Source: Candidatus Wallbacteria bacterium
GTDB taxonomy: Bacteria > Muiribacteriota > JAQTZZ01
NCBI GenBank assembly: GCA_028687545.1
Contig: JAQTZZ010000021.1
Coordinates: 1-44,140, forward strand
Direction: 5' to 3'
DNA: 44,140 bases
Shown piece after piece: positions 17,767 through 26,900 of this stretch. Numbering within the stretch: position 1 is the first letter of the stretch; the number at the start of each line of letters is the position of its first letter. A program made the translations under genes and the position numbers. The notes beneath the pieces are model-generated. The model was not told the DNA's origin and did not search any database. It worked only from the letters and a program-made list of their open reading frames with translations.

Positions 17767-20700
17767 ATGAAGAAGAAAGTTTTAATCCTAATTATGCTTC
17801 CAATTCTCTTTTTCTTCTCCTTCAAGCTTAAAAGCATTGTTCTTGTATTGCTTAATTTGGGAGAATCGATCTTCCACGGCTGCTCCTCTTATGAAACTGC
17901 AAGTATGTGCTATGAGCTTGAAAAAAAAATTGACCCAAAACATTTTCGCGGATACAAGCTGTGCCTGCTAGGCAATTGCTATTTCAACTTGCATGATTAT
18001 AAAAAAGCCAGCTTAGCATTCCGTGAAGCATTGAATTATCCGGATTATAGGTACTATGGAGTTGACACTGCAAAATGGTTTCTTGGAGAGTCATACTACC
18101 GGATGGGCAGCTATGAATGTGCTGTTGAGGTGTTGTCAAGTGTAGCAAAAGGGAACACACAAGTAGACTTAGCATATTGCATTTATAAAACCGGGCAAAT
18201 TGAAAAAGGGATAGATGGGCTGAAAACTTATGTTCAAAAAACTCCTTACGATCCTCACCCTCATGAACTGCTGATAAAAATTTATCTGGAGACAGGGCAG
18301 CATGGAAAAGCAAAAGAGGAGTATGAGTTTTACAAAGCAAACTATAACAAAGATCAGTACGAACGAAAGGTAATCGAAGAGTACGAAAAATACTTCTCTG
18401 CCACACATGAAATTTTTCAGGCGAAAACCAATGAGGCACTTGCCATACAGCCACCGGCATTGAAAGCAATCGCACAATCATCAGAGAGCATATCAGTAAA
18501 AAACTCGTATTTCCCAGAGGCATACCTGTCTTATCTTGAAATAAATGATCCCATACTCGGGAAAAGCCACGCTTCAATGATTGGATATAACAGAAAGCTC
18601 TGGATACTTGGAGGAATGGAAAACATTGACCAAGGGAATACTGTCAACTTTTTTGAGTTTGATAGTAAGTATAAGATATGGTGGAAAGGAGTTGTCCCGG
18701 ACGAATTCACATTCCCCCGGCGTTATGATCACTGCTCTGTGATTTTTCAAGGCAGGTTAGTGGTTATCGGCGGTTGTAATGAAAACGGGAACCAACTCGA
18801 CGATGTCTGGTCTTCTGCCGATGGATTTCACTGGAATTGTCTGACAAGACACAGCACTTTTGGCCCACGAAGTGATTTTGGTGTATGTGTCCATAATGAC
18901 GCCCTTTTTCTAATCGGCGGAACTGACGGAAAAATCCTGTTCAACGATATCTGGAGATCAACAGACGGGATAAACTGGGTTTCCATCTGCAGTAATGCTC
19001 CTTTCGAGCCATTCCGCTCATTCGGGTGCACCACGAAGGCAGGTAGAATTATAGTAGCTGGTGGTATTAATGATGAAGGAAATCCAATTAGTAAAGTCTG
19101 GAGTTCAGCTGACGGTGTTTCATGGGAACAGGCCTGTTCAGATGCATCGTTCGGCGAAAGATTTTCCCCATATTTAGCTACCTTCAATGATGTAATTTAT
19201 CTGATTGGTGGATATGGTGGGCATTTCGAAAAGGGCACCACTGGCGAACTTTGCAGCGATATTTGGAAAAGTGCTGATAGTATCCGCTGGGAAAAAGTAA
19301 CTGGTGAAGTTGTTGCAGGCAATTCAAGGACATGCGCATCCCTTAACAACAAAATTCAGATTTTAGGCCCAACTCGACATTCCCTAAACTCCAACTTTTG
19401 GTCATTTTCGCCTGACACAGGAGCATTGAATCCTGCCAACTTGGAACTGCCTGGGTTTGCGAGTGCAGATTATAGTGAACAAGATACAGAGTTCGTTTTT
19501 TCCATGCCAACAACATGTGAGGTTCTATTGCATGAAGCCGAGAAGGGCAGCGTGGAAGCAATGACCGACTTAGGAGTTGTTTACTATCAACAGGGGGAGA
19601 ATAACAGGAAGTATTACAAGGACTCTTTCTATTGGTTGAAAAAGGCTGCTGATAAGAACCAGGCAGATGCCCAGTACTATCTGGGCGAATTGTACTATTC
19701 AGGCAGCGGAACTTCACAGAATACTAAAGAAGCATTTGTCTGGTTTCAGAGGAGTGCAGAGCAGGGAAATGTCAGGGCTCAGTGCAAAATGGGTCTATTC
19801 TGTGAGAATGGCTATGTTCAGCCCAGAGACATAAAAAAGGCTGTCGGATGGTATGAAAAAGCAGTTACACAGAATGATCCGGAAGCTCTGTATCTGCTGG
19901 CTACAGTTTACACATACAGTAATGAGGTCATGTATGACAGTAAAAAAGCTATTGAGTTATGCACCAGAGCAGCTGAAAAGGGTTTTCCTAAAGCACAGTC
20001 TGTTCTTGCAAATCTTTTTTACTATTCCAAGACTCCTCAGCATTATGAAAACGCCCTGAAATGGTATCTGAAGCTGGCAAAAGGGGGGAATGCATTTGCA
20101 GAGCACATGTTGAGTGTTATGTACTACTCCGGGCAGGGAGCGCCTGAAAACCCCGAGGCAGCTGTTAAATGGGCTGCCCTGGCTGCCAGGCACGGGAATG
20201 TTATGGCTCAAGGCAATTTAGGAATCATGTATGAGTATGGAACTGGTGTGCCAAAAGATCTGAAGAAAGCAGAGGATCTGTATCGACTGGCTGCAGAACA
20301 AGGAAATGAACTTTCCCAGTTTCACCTGGGCTCGCTATATGCAGATGGAAAGGGCTTAAAACAAGATTTCTGTAAAGCTTACGCCTGGACCAGCCTTGCA
20401 GTTGCACACGGATGCGAGGACGCAGTGAAGGTAAAAAACGAAACTGCTTCTAAGATCACCAGAATGCAGACAACTAGAATCGATAAGCAGGCAGTAGAGT
20501 GGAAACCCAAAGTGAAAGTTGCTGAGTCATCTGTAAATACTAATGACAACTTGAGTTATTTTTCGGATAACGAAAGTGACCATAGGTACTTTACTTTGAA
20601 AGTGAAATTCTTCAGTGAGCTGACCGATACGGATGAGATATCAGGAACTCTTGAGAGTTACAAATGGAAAACTAAAGGTATCTCTGATGACATGATTTCA

Positions 20701-21117
20701 TGGGAAATGCTGACTTTGCCGGATGGCTCTTCCTTTGAAATCGAGTTTGAACGCGACAACAATTGTTGGCAACAGGCTCCAGTGATCAGAGGAAAAATCT
20801 CTGGGAGCAATCAGACTCTTCTTGTAAAAGTTTATCCAAAGAAGTATGTCTTTTCAGCTGTAATCCTACCATTGGAAGCCTATGATGACGGCGTTCGCTG
20901 GAAGTTGAAAAACGAACAGCGCTGGAGAGATAATAGCGAAACAGTTGAAATCTTTGGAGCGAGAGAGCTGACAGTGGAATTTAATTTGGTAAATGACTGG
21001 AAGCTCAGTACTAGTAAAGGCATGGAAAACGTTGATGGAAATAAGGCTCGCAAACTTGACTATTGGCAGTATAGCAATTGTAAGGAACAGGAATTCTATT
21101 TTTATCGTGGAAAATGA
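17767..21117 (+). CDS. Membrane-anchored TPR - Kelch propeller - Sel1 repeat protein
   Basis: The 1116-residue product starts at ATG 17767, 16 bases after the previous stop; the longer frame from 17650 overlaps the previous gene and was not used. MKKK plus a hydrophobic stretch to about residue 32 forms a signal anchor. Residues 45-215 contain TPR-like helices, 261-545 six Kelch blades (VIGGCNENG, FLIGGTDG, VAGGINDEG, YLIGGYGG) matching those of the gene before, and 588-898 about eight Sel1 repeats (KAADKNQADAQYYLGELYY, WKAALAARHGN-type units). The final 200 residues are beta-rich and unrecognised. A periplasmic scaffold is the likely role. Confidence 0.75.
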   Translation: MKKKVLILIMLPILFFFSFKLKSIVLVLLNLGESIFHGCSSYETASMCYELEKKIDPKHFRGYKLCLLGNCYFNLHDYKKASLAFREALNYPDYRYYGVDTAKWFLGESYYRMGSYECAVEVLSSVAKGNTQVDLAYCIYKTGQIEKGIDGLKTYVQKTPYDPHPHELLIKIYLETGQHGKAKEEYEFYKANYNKDQYERKVIEEYEKYFSATHEIFQAKTNEALAIQPPALKAIAQSSESISVKNSYFPEAYLSYLEINDPILGKSHASMIGYNRKLWILGGMENIDQGNTVNFFEFDSKYKIWWKGVVPDEFTFPRRYDHCSVIFQGRLVVIGGCNENGNQLDDVWSSADGFHWNCLTRHSTFGPRSDFGVCVHNDALFLIGGTDGKILFNDIWRSTDGINWVSICSNAPFEPFRSFGCTTKAGRIIVAGGINDEGNPISKVWSSADGVSWEQACSDASFGERFSPYLATFNDVIYLIGGYGGHFEKGTTGELCSDIWKSADSIRWEKVTGEVVAGNSRTCASLNNKIQILGPTRHSLNSNFWSFSPDTGALNPANLELPGFASADYSEQDTEFVFSMPTTCEVLLHEAEKGSVEAMTDLGVVYYQQGENNRKYYKDSFYWLKKAADKNQADAQYYLGELYYSGSGTSQNTKEAFVWFQRSAEQGNVRAQCKMGLFCENGYVQPRDIKKAVGWYEKAVTQNDPEALYLLATVYTYSNEVMYDSKKAIELCTRAAEKGFPKAQSVLANLFYYSKTPQHYENALKWYLKLAKGGNAFAEHMLSVMYYSGQGAPENPEAAVKWAALAARHGNVMAQGNLGIMYEYGTGVPKDLKKAEDLYRLAAEQGNELSQFHLGSLYADGKGLKQDFCKAYAWTSLAVAHGCEDAVKVKNETASKITRMQTTRIDKQAVEWKPKVKVAESSVNTNDNLSYFSDNESDHRYFTLKVKFFSELTDTDEISGTLESYKWKTKGISDDMISWEMLTLPDGSSFEIEFERDNNCWQQAPVIRGKISGSNQTLLVKVYPKKYVFSAVILPLEAYDDGVRWKLKNEQRWRDNSETVEIFGARELTVEFNLVNDWKLSTSKGMENVDGNKARKLDYWQYSNCKEQEFYFYRGK

Positions 21118-21149
21118 GTTGTTTAATACTACATCAGTGGAGCTACTGA

Positions 21150-22466
21150 ATGAAATTGAAAGCTGAATTAGCACCGTCAGTTTTAATTCTCTTCTTTTTG
21201 TGCACCTCTTTCACATTTGCCGCAAATGATAACGCTGGTGACAAGAATCATCAAGATTTGTACCCTGCCGAATTCTGGACAGCGTTGAAAATCGGTGATA
21301 TCGATACACTGAACAAATTATATCCAGAAGAATCTGACATTCCCTCCTTTAGAAAAAAAGGGACGAACTCTTATTCTACCTGGCGGGGTCCACCCATTGA
21401 AACAACCGCTACCTACAATCAGATTGAAGCCGCTGAATGGCTTAAGCAAAGAGGGGCTATTGTCACAGGCAAAACCTGGTACAATGCTATAAAGAGTTCC
21501 AACACTGATTTTGTAAAATGGCTGATCTCTCAAAATGAAGAACTCAATATTTTGTGTCTTGTCGAATATCGCTATGGATACATTACTCCACTGAGCATTG
21601 CTGCCCTGTATAACAGGTCAGAGATTACCTCACTTCTCCTAGATGCTGGAGCATCAGTTTCATTAAGAGGACAGCAGAACTCACCCGGTCAGTTTTTGGA
21701 GTCTTCTTTGTCATTTGCCTCCAGTCCAGAGGTAGCGATACTTCTTATTAACCACGGAGCTGATGTGAATGAAATTGCTGAGGGTGGATTTTCACAACAG
21801 GAGTATCCGAAAGAAGCTTCCGACTTATTTAGCGAGCTCAAGGACGACAGATACAGCACTTACCGGGGTGGGACACCGCTAAACTGGGCTTGTCGCAGTG
21901 GCAGGCTGGATGTGGTCCAGACTCTAATCAACTATGGAGCTGTAGTCAATCAGAAAAATGGCTATGGTGTGACTCCGCTGATGGCAGCAAGCTTCTGCGG
22001 GCAGGAGAAAATTGTGGAATATCTTATTGAAAAAGGAGCTCTGATTAATGAGCGTGATTACATCCATTGCAGCACTGCTATGATGCAGGCAGCATATCAA
22101 GGACATCTGGGAATTGTAAAAATACTTTTAGCTAAAGGAGCTGATCCTGCTCTTCTTTACTATGCTCAAAGGAAAGCAGACCGCCCGCCGGGATCTTCAA
22201 AATACCTCGATGCATACAGCAAACCTACTGATGAAGTTCATGTTTACAATGCGCTTGACCTAGCCAAAATCCAGGGATACCAGGAAGTTGTTTCAGTATT
22301 GTCTCAATGTTCCCGGGCCCATTTCAGGCCGACTGAGGATGTGAACCTAAGCAACGATAATTCGACAATTGAGCACGGAAGATTAACTAGGATTTACCTT
22401 TCCATTCCACTGATACTTCTTTTGCTCCTCATGTTGGCAAAAGTAAGGATGCGGAGAAAGGGTTGA
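21150..22466 (+). CDS. Exported ankyrin-repeat protein with C-terminal membrane anchor
   Basis: The 438-residue protein has a signal peptide (hydrophobic to about residue 24, cleavage near TFA), five or six ankyrin repeats (TPLSIAALYNRSEITSLLLDAGA, TPLNWACRSGRLDVVQTLI, TPLMAASFCGQEKIVEYLI, a later AYQGHLGIVKILLAKGADP) and a C-terminal helix IYLSIPLILLLLLML followed by KVRMRRKG, whose charge fixes the tail in the cytoplasm. Ankyrins would therefore lie outside the membrane. TGGAG precedes ATG 21150 at a good distance; it follows the second gene by 32 bases and is probably its cotranscript. Confidence 0.78.
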   Translation: MKLKAELAPSVLILFFLCTSFTFAANDNAGDKNHQDLYPAEFWTALKIGDIDTLNKLYPEESDIPSFRKKGTNSYSTWRGPPIETTATYNQIEAAEWLKQRGAIVTGKTWYNAIKSSNTDFVKWLISQNEELNILCLVEYRYGYITPLSIAALYNRSEITSLLLDAGASVSLRGQQNSPGQFLESSLSFASSPEVAILLINHGADVNEIAEGGFSQQEYPKEASDLFSELKDDRYSTYRGGTPLNWACRSGRLDVVQTLINYGAVVNQKNGYGVTPLMAASFCGQEKIVEYLIEKGALINERDYIHCSTAMMQAAYQGHLGIVKILLAKGADPALLYYAQRKADRPPGSSKYLDAYSKPTDEVHVYNALDLAKIQGYQEVVSVLSQCSRAHFRPTEDVNLSNDNSTIEHGRLTRIYLSIPLILLLLLMLAKVRMRRKG

Positions 22467-22593
22467 AGAACATGGCGAGTAAGTCTCAAACTCAGCAGCA
22501 AACAACCAAGCTTTCAATTGACTGATATTCAGAAATGATTTCCAACTAGTGGCGACAACATTGCACATGCGCTGTGTAATTTAGCTTTTTAAC

Positions 22594-22622
22594 TTGCGAT
22601 TTGCACAGAGAATGTGTATTAT
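22594..22622 (+). promoter_or_regulatory. Predicted promoter for the first AAA_14 gene, placed for a leaderless mRNA
   Basis: TTGCGA, 17-base spacer, TATTAT. The expected start, seven bases after the -10, is at or next to ATG 22629, and no Shine-Dalgarno precedes that ATG. Confidence 0.5.
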
Positions 22623-22628
22623 TACAAT

Positions 22629-23825
22629 ATGATTACTCGAAACATTACTGAAGAGCTGATCAGATCGGCAAAAGAGTATCCGGTTGTAACAATCCTTGGA
22701 CCTCGGCAATCCGGTAAAACGACTCTGGCTCAAATGACTTTTCCTGATCAACCGTATTTCTCCCTGGAAGACCCGGACGTAAGAAGCGCGGCCGAAGCAG
22801 ATCCCCGGGGATTTCTCGGTCAGATGAAGACAGGCGGGATACTTGATGAGATACAGCGTTTCCCCTTATTACTCTCATATATCCAGGGCATTGTCGATAA
22901 AGCAGGGAAAAAAGTTCATTTCATACTGACCGGCAGCCATCAGCCATTGCTTCATGAAGCGATCAGCCAGTCATTGGCTGGAAGGACAGCTGTTCTGACA
23001 TTGTGGCCTTTTTCCATTTCTGAACTCCGTAATTACAAACCTGACTGGTCTCCATCCGAATTGATAGTCAAGGGCTGTTTTCCAAGGCTTCACCAGGATG
23101 ACCTTGACCCGAGAAGGTTTTACAACAGTTACCTGCAGACGTACATCGAACGTGATGTGCGCGCATTGATAAATCTGCGCGACCTCTCTCAGTTCCAGAA
23201 ATTTCTTACTCTGCTTGCCGGCCGCGTGGGACAGATCGTCAACTTTTCTTCTCTCTCAAACGATACCGGAGTTTCGCATACGACCATCAGAAACTGGCTC
23301 AGCGTCCTGAAAGCCTCAAACGTAATTTACGAACTTCCCCCGTTTTTTGAAAATATCAGTAAGAGGGTAATCAAATCTCCCAAGATTTATTTCTCTGATA
23401 CAGGTCTGGTTGCATTTCTATTGGGCATTCACACAAAAGAACAGGCTGCCCATGATCCATTGCGCGGCAATCTGTATGAGAACCTTATAATCGGAGACAT
23501 TATAAAAGGGGCTTTTAACAAGGGGATAAAACCGGAACTCTATTTTTTCCGCGACTCGCACGGGAATGAAGTCGACCTTCTGATCAGGGAAAATGGCAGG
23601 TTGATTCCTGTTGAAATCAAGTCGGCAGAAACGTTTTCCATTGATTTTGTGAAGAGTGTGAAGCGTCTTGAGGAGTTTGAACTCAAGCGTGTGGCTAAAG
23701 GAGTAATCCTTTACAATGGAAATCAGCAGTTCAATATCCAGGGTATCAGAATTTTCAACCCTATTCTGATTAGTAACATTTGGGAAACCTTGACTCTACC
23801 TATAGAGCAAAACGAAGTTGAGTAA
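22629..23825 (+). CDS. AAA_14 ATPase with C-terminal DUF4143
   Basis: A 398-residue protein of the AAA_14/DUF4143 family, whose biological role is not settled. Walker A GPRQSGKTT lies at 24-32 (K30), Walker B GGILDEIQ at 69-76 (D73, E74), and sensor-like LTGSHQPLL follows. Residues 205-245 form a winged helix (SSLSNDTGVSHTTIRNWLS). The C-terminus has EVDLLI followed by PVEIKSA, the D-(E-x-K) pattern of a PD-(D/E)xK nuclease-like fold. ATG 22629 is chosen over GTG 22614 because relatives begin MI-R. A second copy of the family is at 41610. Confidence 0.88.
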   Translation: MITRNITEELIRSAKEYPVVTILGPRQSGKTTLAQMTFPDQPYFSLEDPDVRSAAEADPRGFLGQMKTGGILDEIQRFPLLLSYIQGIVDKAGKKVHFILTGSHQPLLHEAISQSLAGRTAVLTLWPFSISELRNYKPDWSPSELIVKGCFPRLHQDDLDPRRFYNSYLQTYIERDVRALINLRDLSQFQKFLTLLAGRVGQIVNFSSLSNDTGVSHTTIRNWLSVLKASNVIYELPPFFENISKRVIKSPKIYFSDTGLVAFLLGIHTKEQAAHDPLRGNLYENLIIGDIIKGAFNKGIKPELYFFRDSHGNEVDLLIRENGRLIPVEIKSAETFSIDFVKSVKRLEEFELKRVAKGVILYNGNQQFNIQGIRIFNPILISNIWETLTLPIEQNEVE

Positions 23826-23904
23826 TCTGAAAATGAGTACCCGCTAATCGCATTTTTCTTCCCCCAATTGCGCTGTTTTAAGGTATCATTAAACTGAAAG
23901 GCTT

Positions 23905-26900
23905 TTGAATTTCAGTAAATTCAAAGGTGATTTTATTATTAAAAAGAAATATGCAATTCTTGCTCTGATACTGTCGACGATCTGGGGAATTTGTTTTTTC
24001 TGCAGCCCTAAAGTTGAGCAGGAAAACCCTCTTCCAGTTACCAGCCAGGAATCCGCCAACTTATCAATTGACCATACTTTCTGGATAAAAGGCCAAAAAG
24101 AAAATCACACCTTACAGGATTTTAATCTGACATCAGTTTTTTACAACAAATCACTTGATGCACTGCTTGTCAGGAGCATCCAACCTGCTGATCAGATTAT
24201 CCCTCTGCTTGCAGCTTCAGGGAGCAAGATGGAAAAGGATTTCCCGGTCAAGGCAGCCGGGAGAGCTGTTGCCGGAAATGCCTGGATCTATCAATTGTGC
24301 AATCTTTCAACCTGTGAAGCGAAGAATGAGGTCATCGTCGCAGTGCTGGATACCGGTTACACCGGACAGAATGAAGTCATCAACGGATATAATTACCTGG
24401 AAATGTCCAGCGACTTTTCAGATCATAACGGGCATGGCAGTGAAGTCGCCAACCTGGCGTTATCGTTTACCAGTCAAGCCAAACTGATGCCTCTGAAAGT
24501 ACTGAATGACGATGGCATAGGCTCAATGTCTGCAGTGATCAACGCAATTGTGCATGCTGCAGACCATGGAGCAAAATTGATCAACATCTCTCTTGGCGGC
24601 TATCATGACAGCGATCTGCTGGAAGCTGCGGTCAATTATGCCAGATCAAAAAACTGCGCAGTGATTGCCGCCTGCGGCAATGATTCAAGCAGCAGGCCTT
24701 TCTATCCTGCAGCCTGCAGCGGAGCTTTGGCAATTTCAGCGGTCAATCCTGATCTCAGCAGAGCCGGTTATTCCAATTTCGGTGAATACATCGATTTCTG
24801 TGCTCCAGGCTCTTACATCATGACAGTCGATCACAACCGGCAGATCATAAGAGCCACAGGCACTTCCTACGCAGCTCCGGTATTTGCAGGAATTCTGGCT
24901 GCCGGGCTTGAACAGGGGAAGATAGCAGGCATTACTGAAATTGAGCTGGCAGGATTGTGCCTGGATCTTGGCGAAGCCGGCAAAGACAGCTATTTCGGAC
25001 ATGGACTGCTCAAACTGCCTGCTGAGGATAAAAGCTCTGCTGTTGAAGACATTCAAGCATCTGGTGAAGTGAACAACAATTCCGGCAATCAACCTTCGAT
25101 TCTTCCGCCGCCAGCAAGTAATTATTTAACTGTCAGCAGATCATACGAGCTTACAGTACCACAACCAACAGTGGCACAAATCAACGGCCAGGAGATAGTT
25201 GAAATTGCGGAATTCGGCAGCCTGCTGGAAGTTAACCATCCGCAACTCCCTTATCGGGTGTTTTTTTATGAAGTGCCTGCAGCAGCCGGCTCCATCGAAG
25301 TAACTGTAGAATCCGAGAGTTCTTATGTATTTGAGAGAATTGAGAATATCAGGATTACTCCTAAACCGATATCTGGCGATCAACAAGCAAGCACACCGGT
25401 CATGGACCCTTTACTTCCTCCAGTTTATCCGGAAACTCCTTATAAATTCATAGGAATCCAGAATATCGGATGGCATAAAATAGCTGCCGTAGCCCTGATG
25501 CCTGTTCAGTATGAAAAAGAAACAAAAAATCTGATTTTCCACCCCGGTTTCAGGATCAAGATCAGTTACTCAGATGCAGCTGCTGCTATGCAGTCCAGTT
25601 CCAGACCCTTTAATCAGAATCTTGAAGATACTGCTTCAGAACTGATCCAGAATTATGGAGAAATAAAATTTGATTACCAGAAGCAAGGCATCTCAGGCTA
25701 TAAGTATCTGATCATCACAACCAATGCCCTGAAATCATACCTGCAGCCCCTGGCAGACTGGAAAACCAAGAAAGGCCAGAAAGCGATTATTAAAACCATC
25801 GAAGAAATCGGCGCTGGTACTCCGGATGAGATTCGAACCTGCATTTCAGACTATTACAATGGAGGCAATGGCATCAGCTGGGTACTCCTGGCAGGCGATT
25901 ACAACGTAGTACCTATGAAAACAATCGTCGCAGCCTGTGACAGCGACACAGTACCCACAGACTATTTCTATGCCAAGGTGACAGGCACCTGGGATGCCAA
26001 TGGCAATAACAGCCTGGGCTGGGTGCCTGAGGTATATGTCGGACGGCTGTCTGCTTCCTCCACTTCAGACATGCAGACCTTAGTCAACAATATCTTGAAC
26101 TATGAAAAATCCCCGCCAGCAGGTACCTGGACCTCCAGGGTAGTTCTGGCAGCAGCGTTTTCCAACCATAATCAGGATACTACAGGCAGCAATACCCAGG
26201 GCATGCCTAAGACCGACGAAGGCACCATGATGGAGCGGATGATCGCAGACGGATTTTTCAGCGGGCTGACTTATGTCAGGCTTTATCAGCATGGCGACGA
26301 TGCAGGTCTTGTACCCAGCACATTGACCCACGAAATAGATTTAACTGAAACCAACTTTGTCAGTGCAGTCTCCACAGGGGAAGTCTTCATAGGCTGGGCA
26401 GGTCATGGAGGCAATAATTGTGTGGTCTATCGGAAATGGGTCAGCGACACAGATGGCGACAATCTGGAAGAAGCCTCAGGCAATGGCGACATCTATGAAT
26501 CTGAGGATCACTTTTTTTACACCACTACTGACAATCCCTCAAATGGCAGCAAAAAACCGCTGGTTTATGCTGACTCCTGTAATACTGGGGCCTTTGACTG
26601 GTCCAGCGGGGACTGCCTTGGCGAAGCTGTGATCAAAAAGCTGGGGATCGGCTTTGTGGGAGCCAGCCGGATTTCCTATTATTCTCCCGGCTGGTCTCAG
26701 CCGTCCAATGGTTATAACCAGACCCATGAATACTATTTTACCAGGGAATTTCTCAACCAGGGAAAATATCAGCCAGGCAAAATGCTTTATGATTCAAAGG
26801 TATACTATTCAACCAACATTACAGTTGATAATTATTCAAAGAAAAACTTCCACGTTTACAATCTGCTCGGGGATCCTGAGATCCCGATCTGGACAGCAGC

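Noticed and set aside
23905-24010. Lipobox at C30 or C33 of the giant protease
   Set aside because: The preceding residues (I or F at -1) do not fit a lipobox; treated as a signal anchor.
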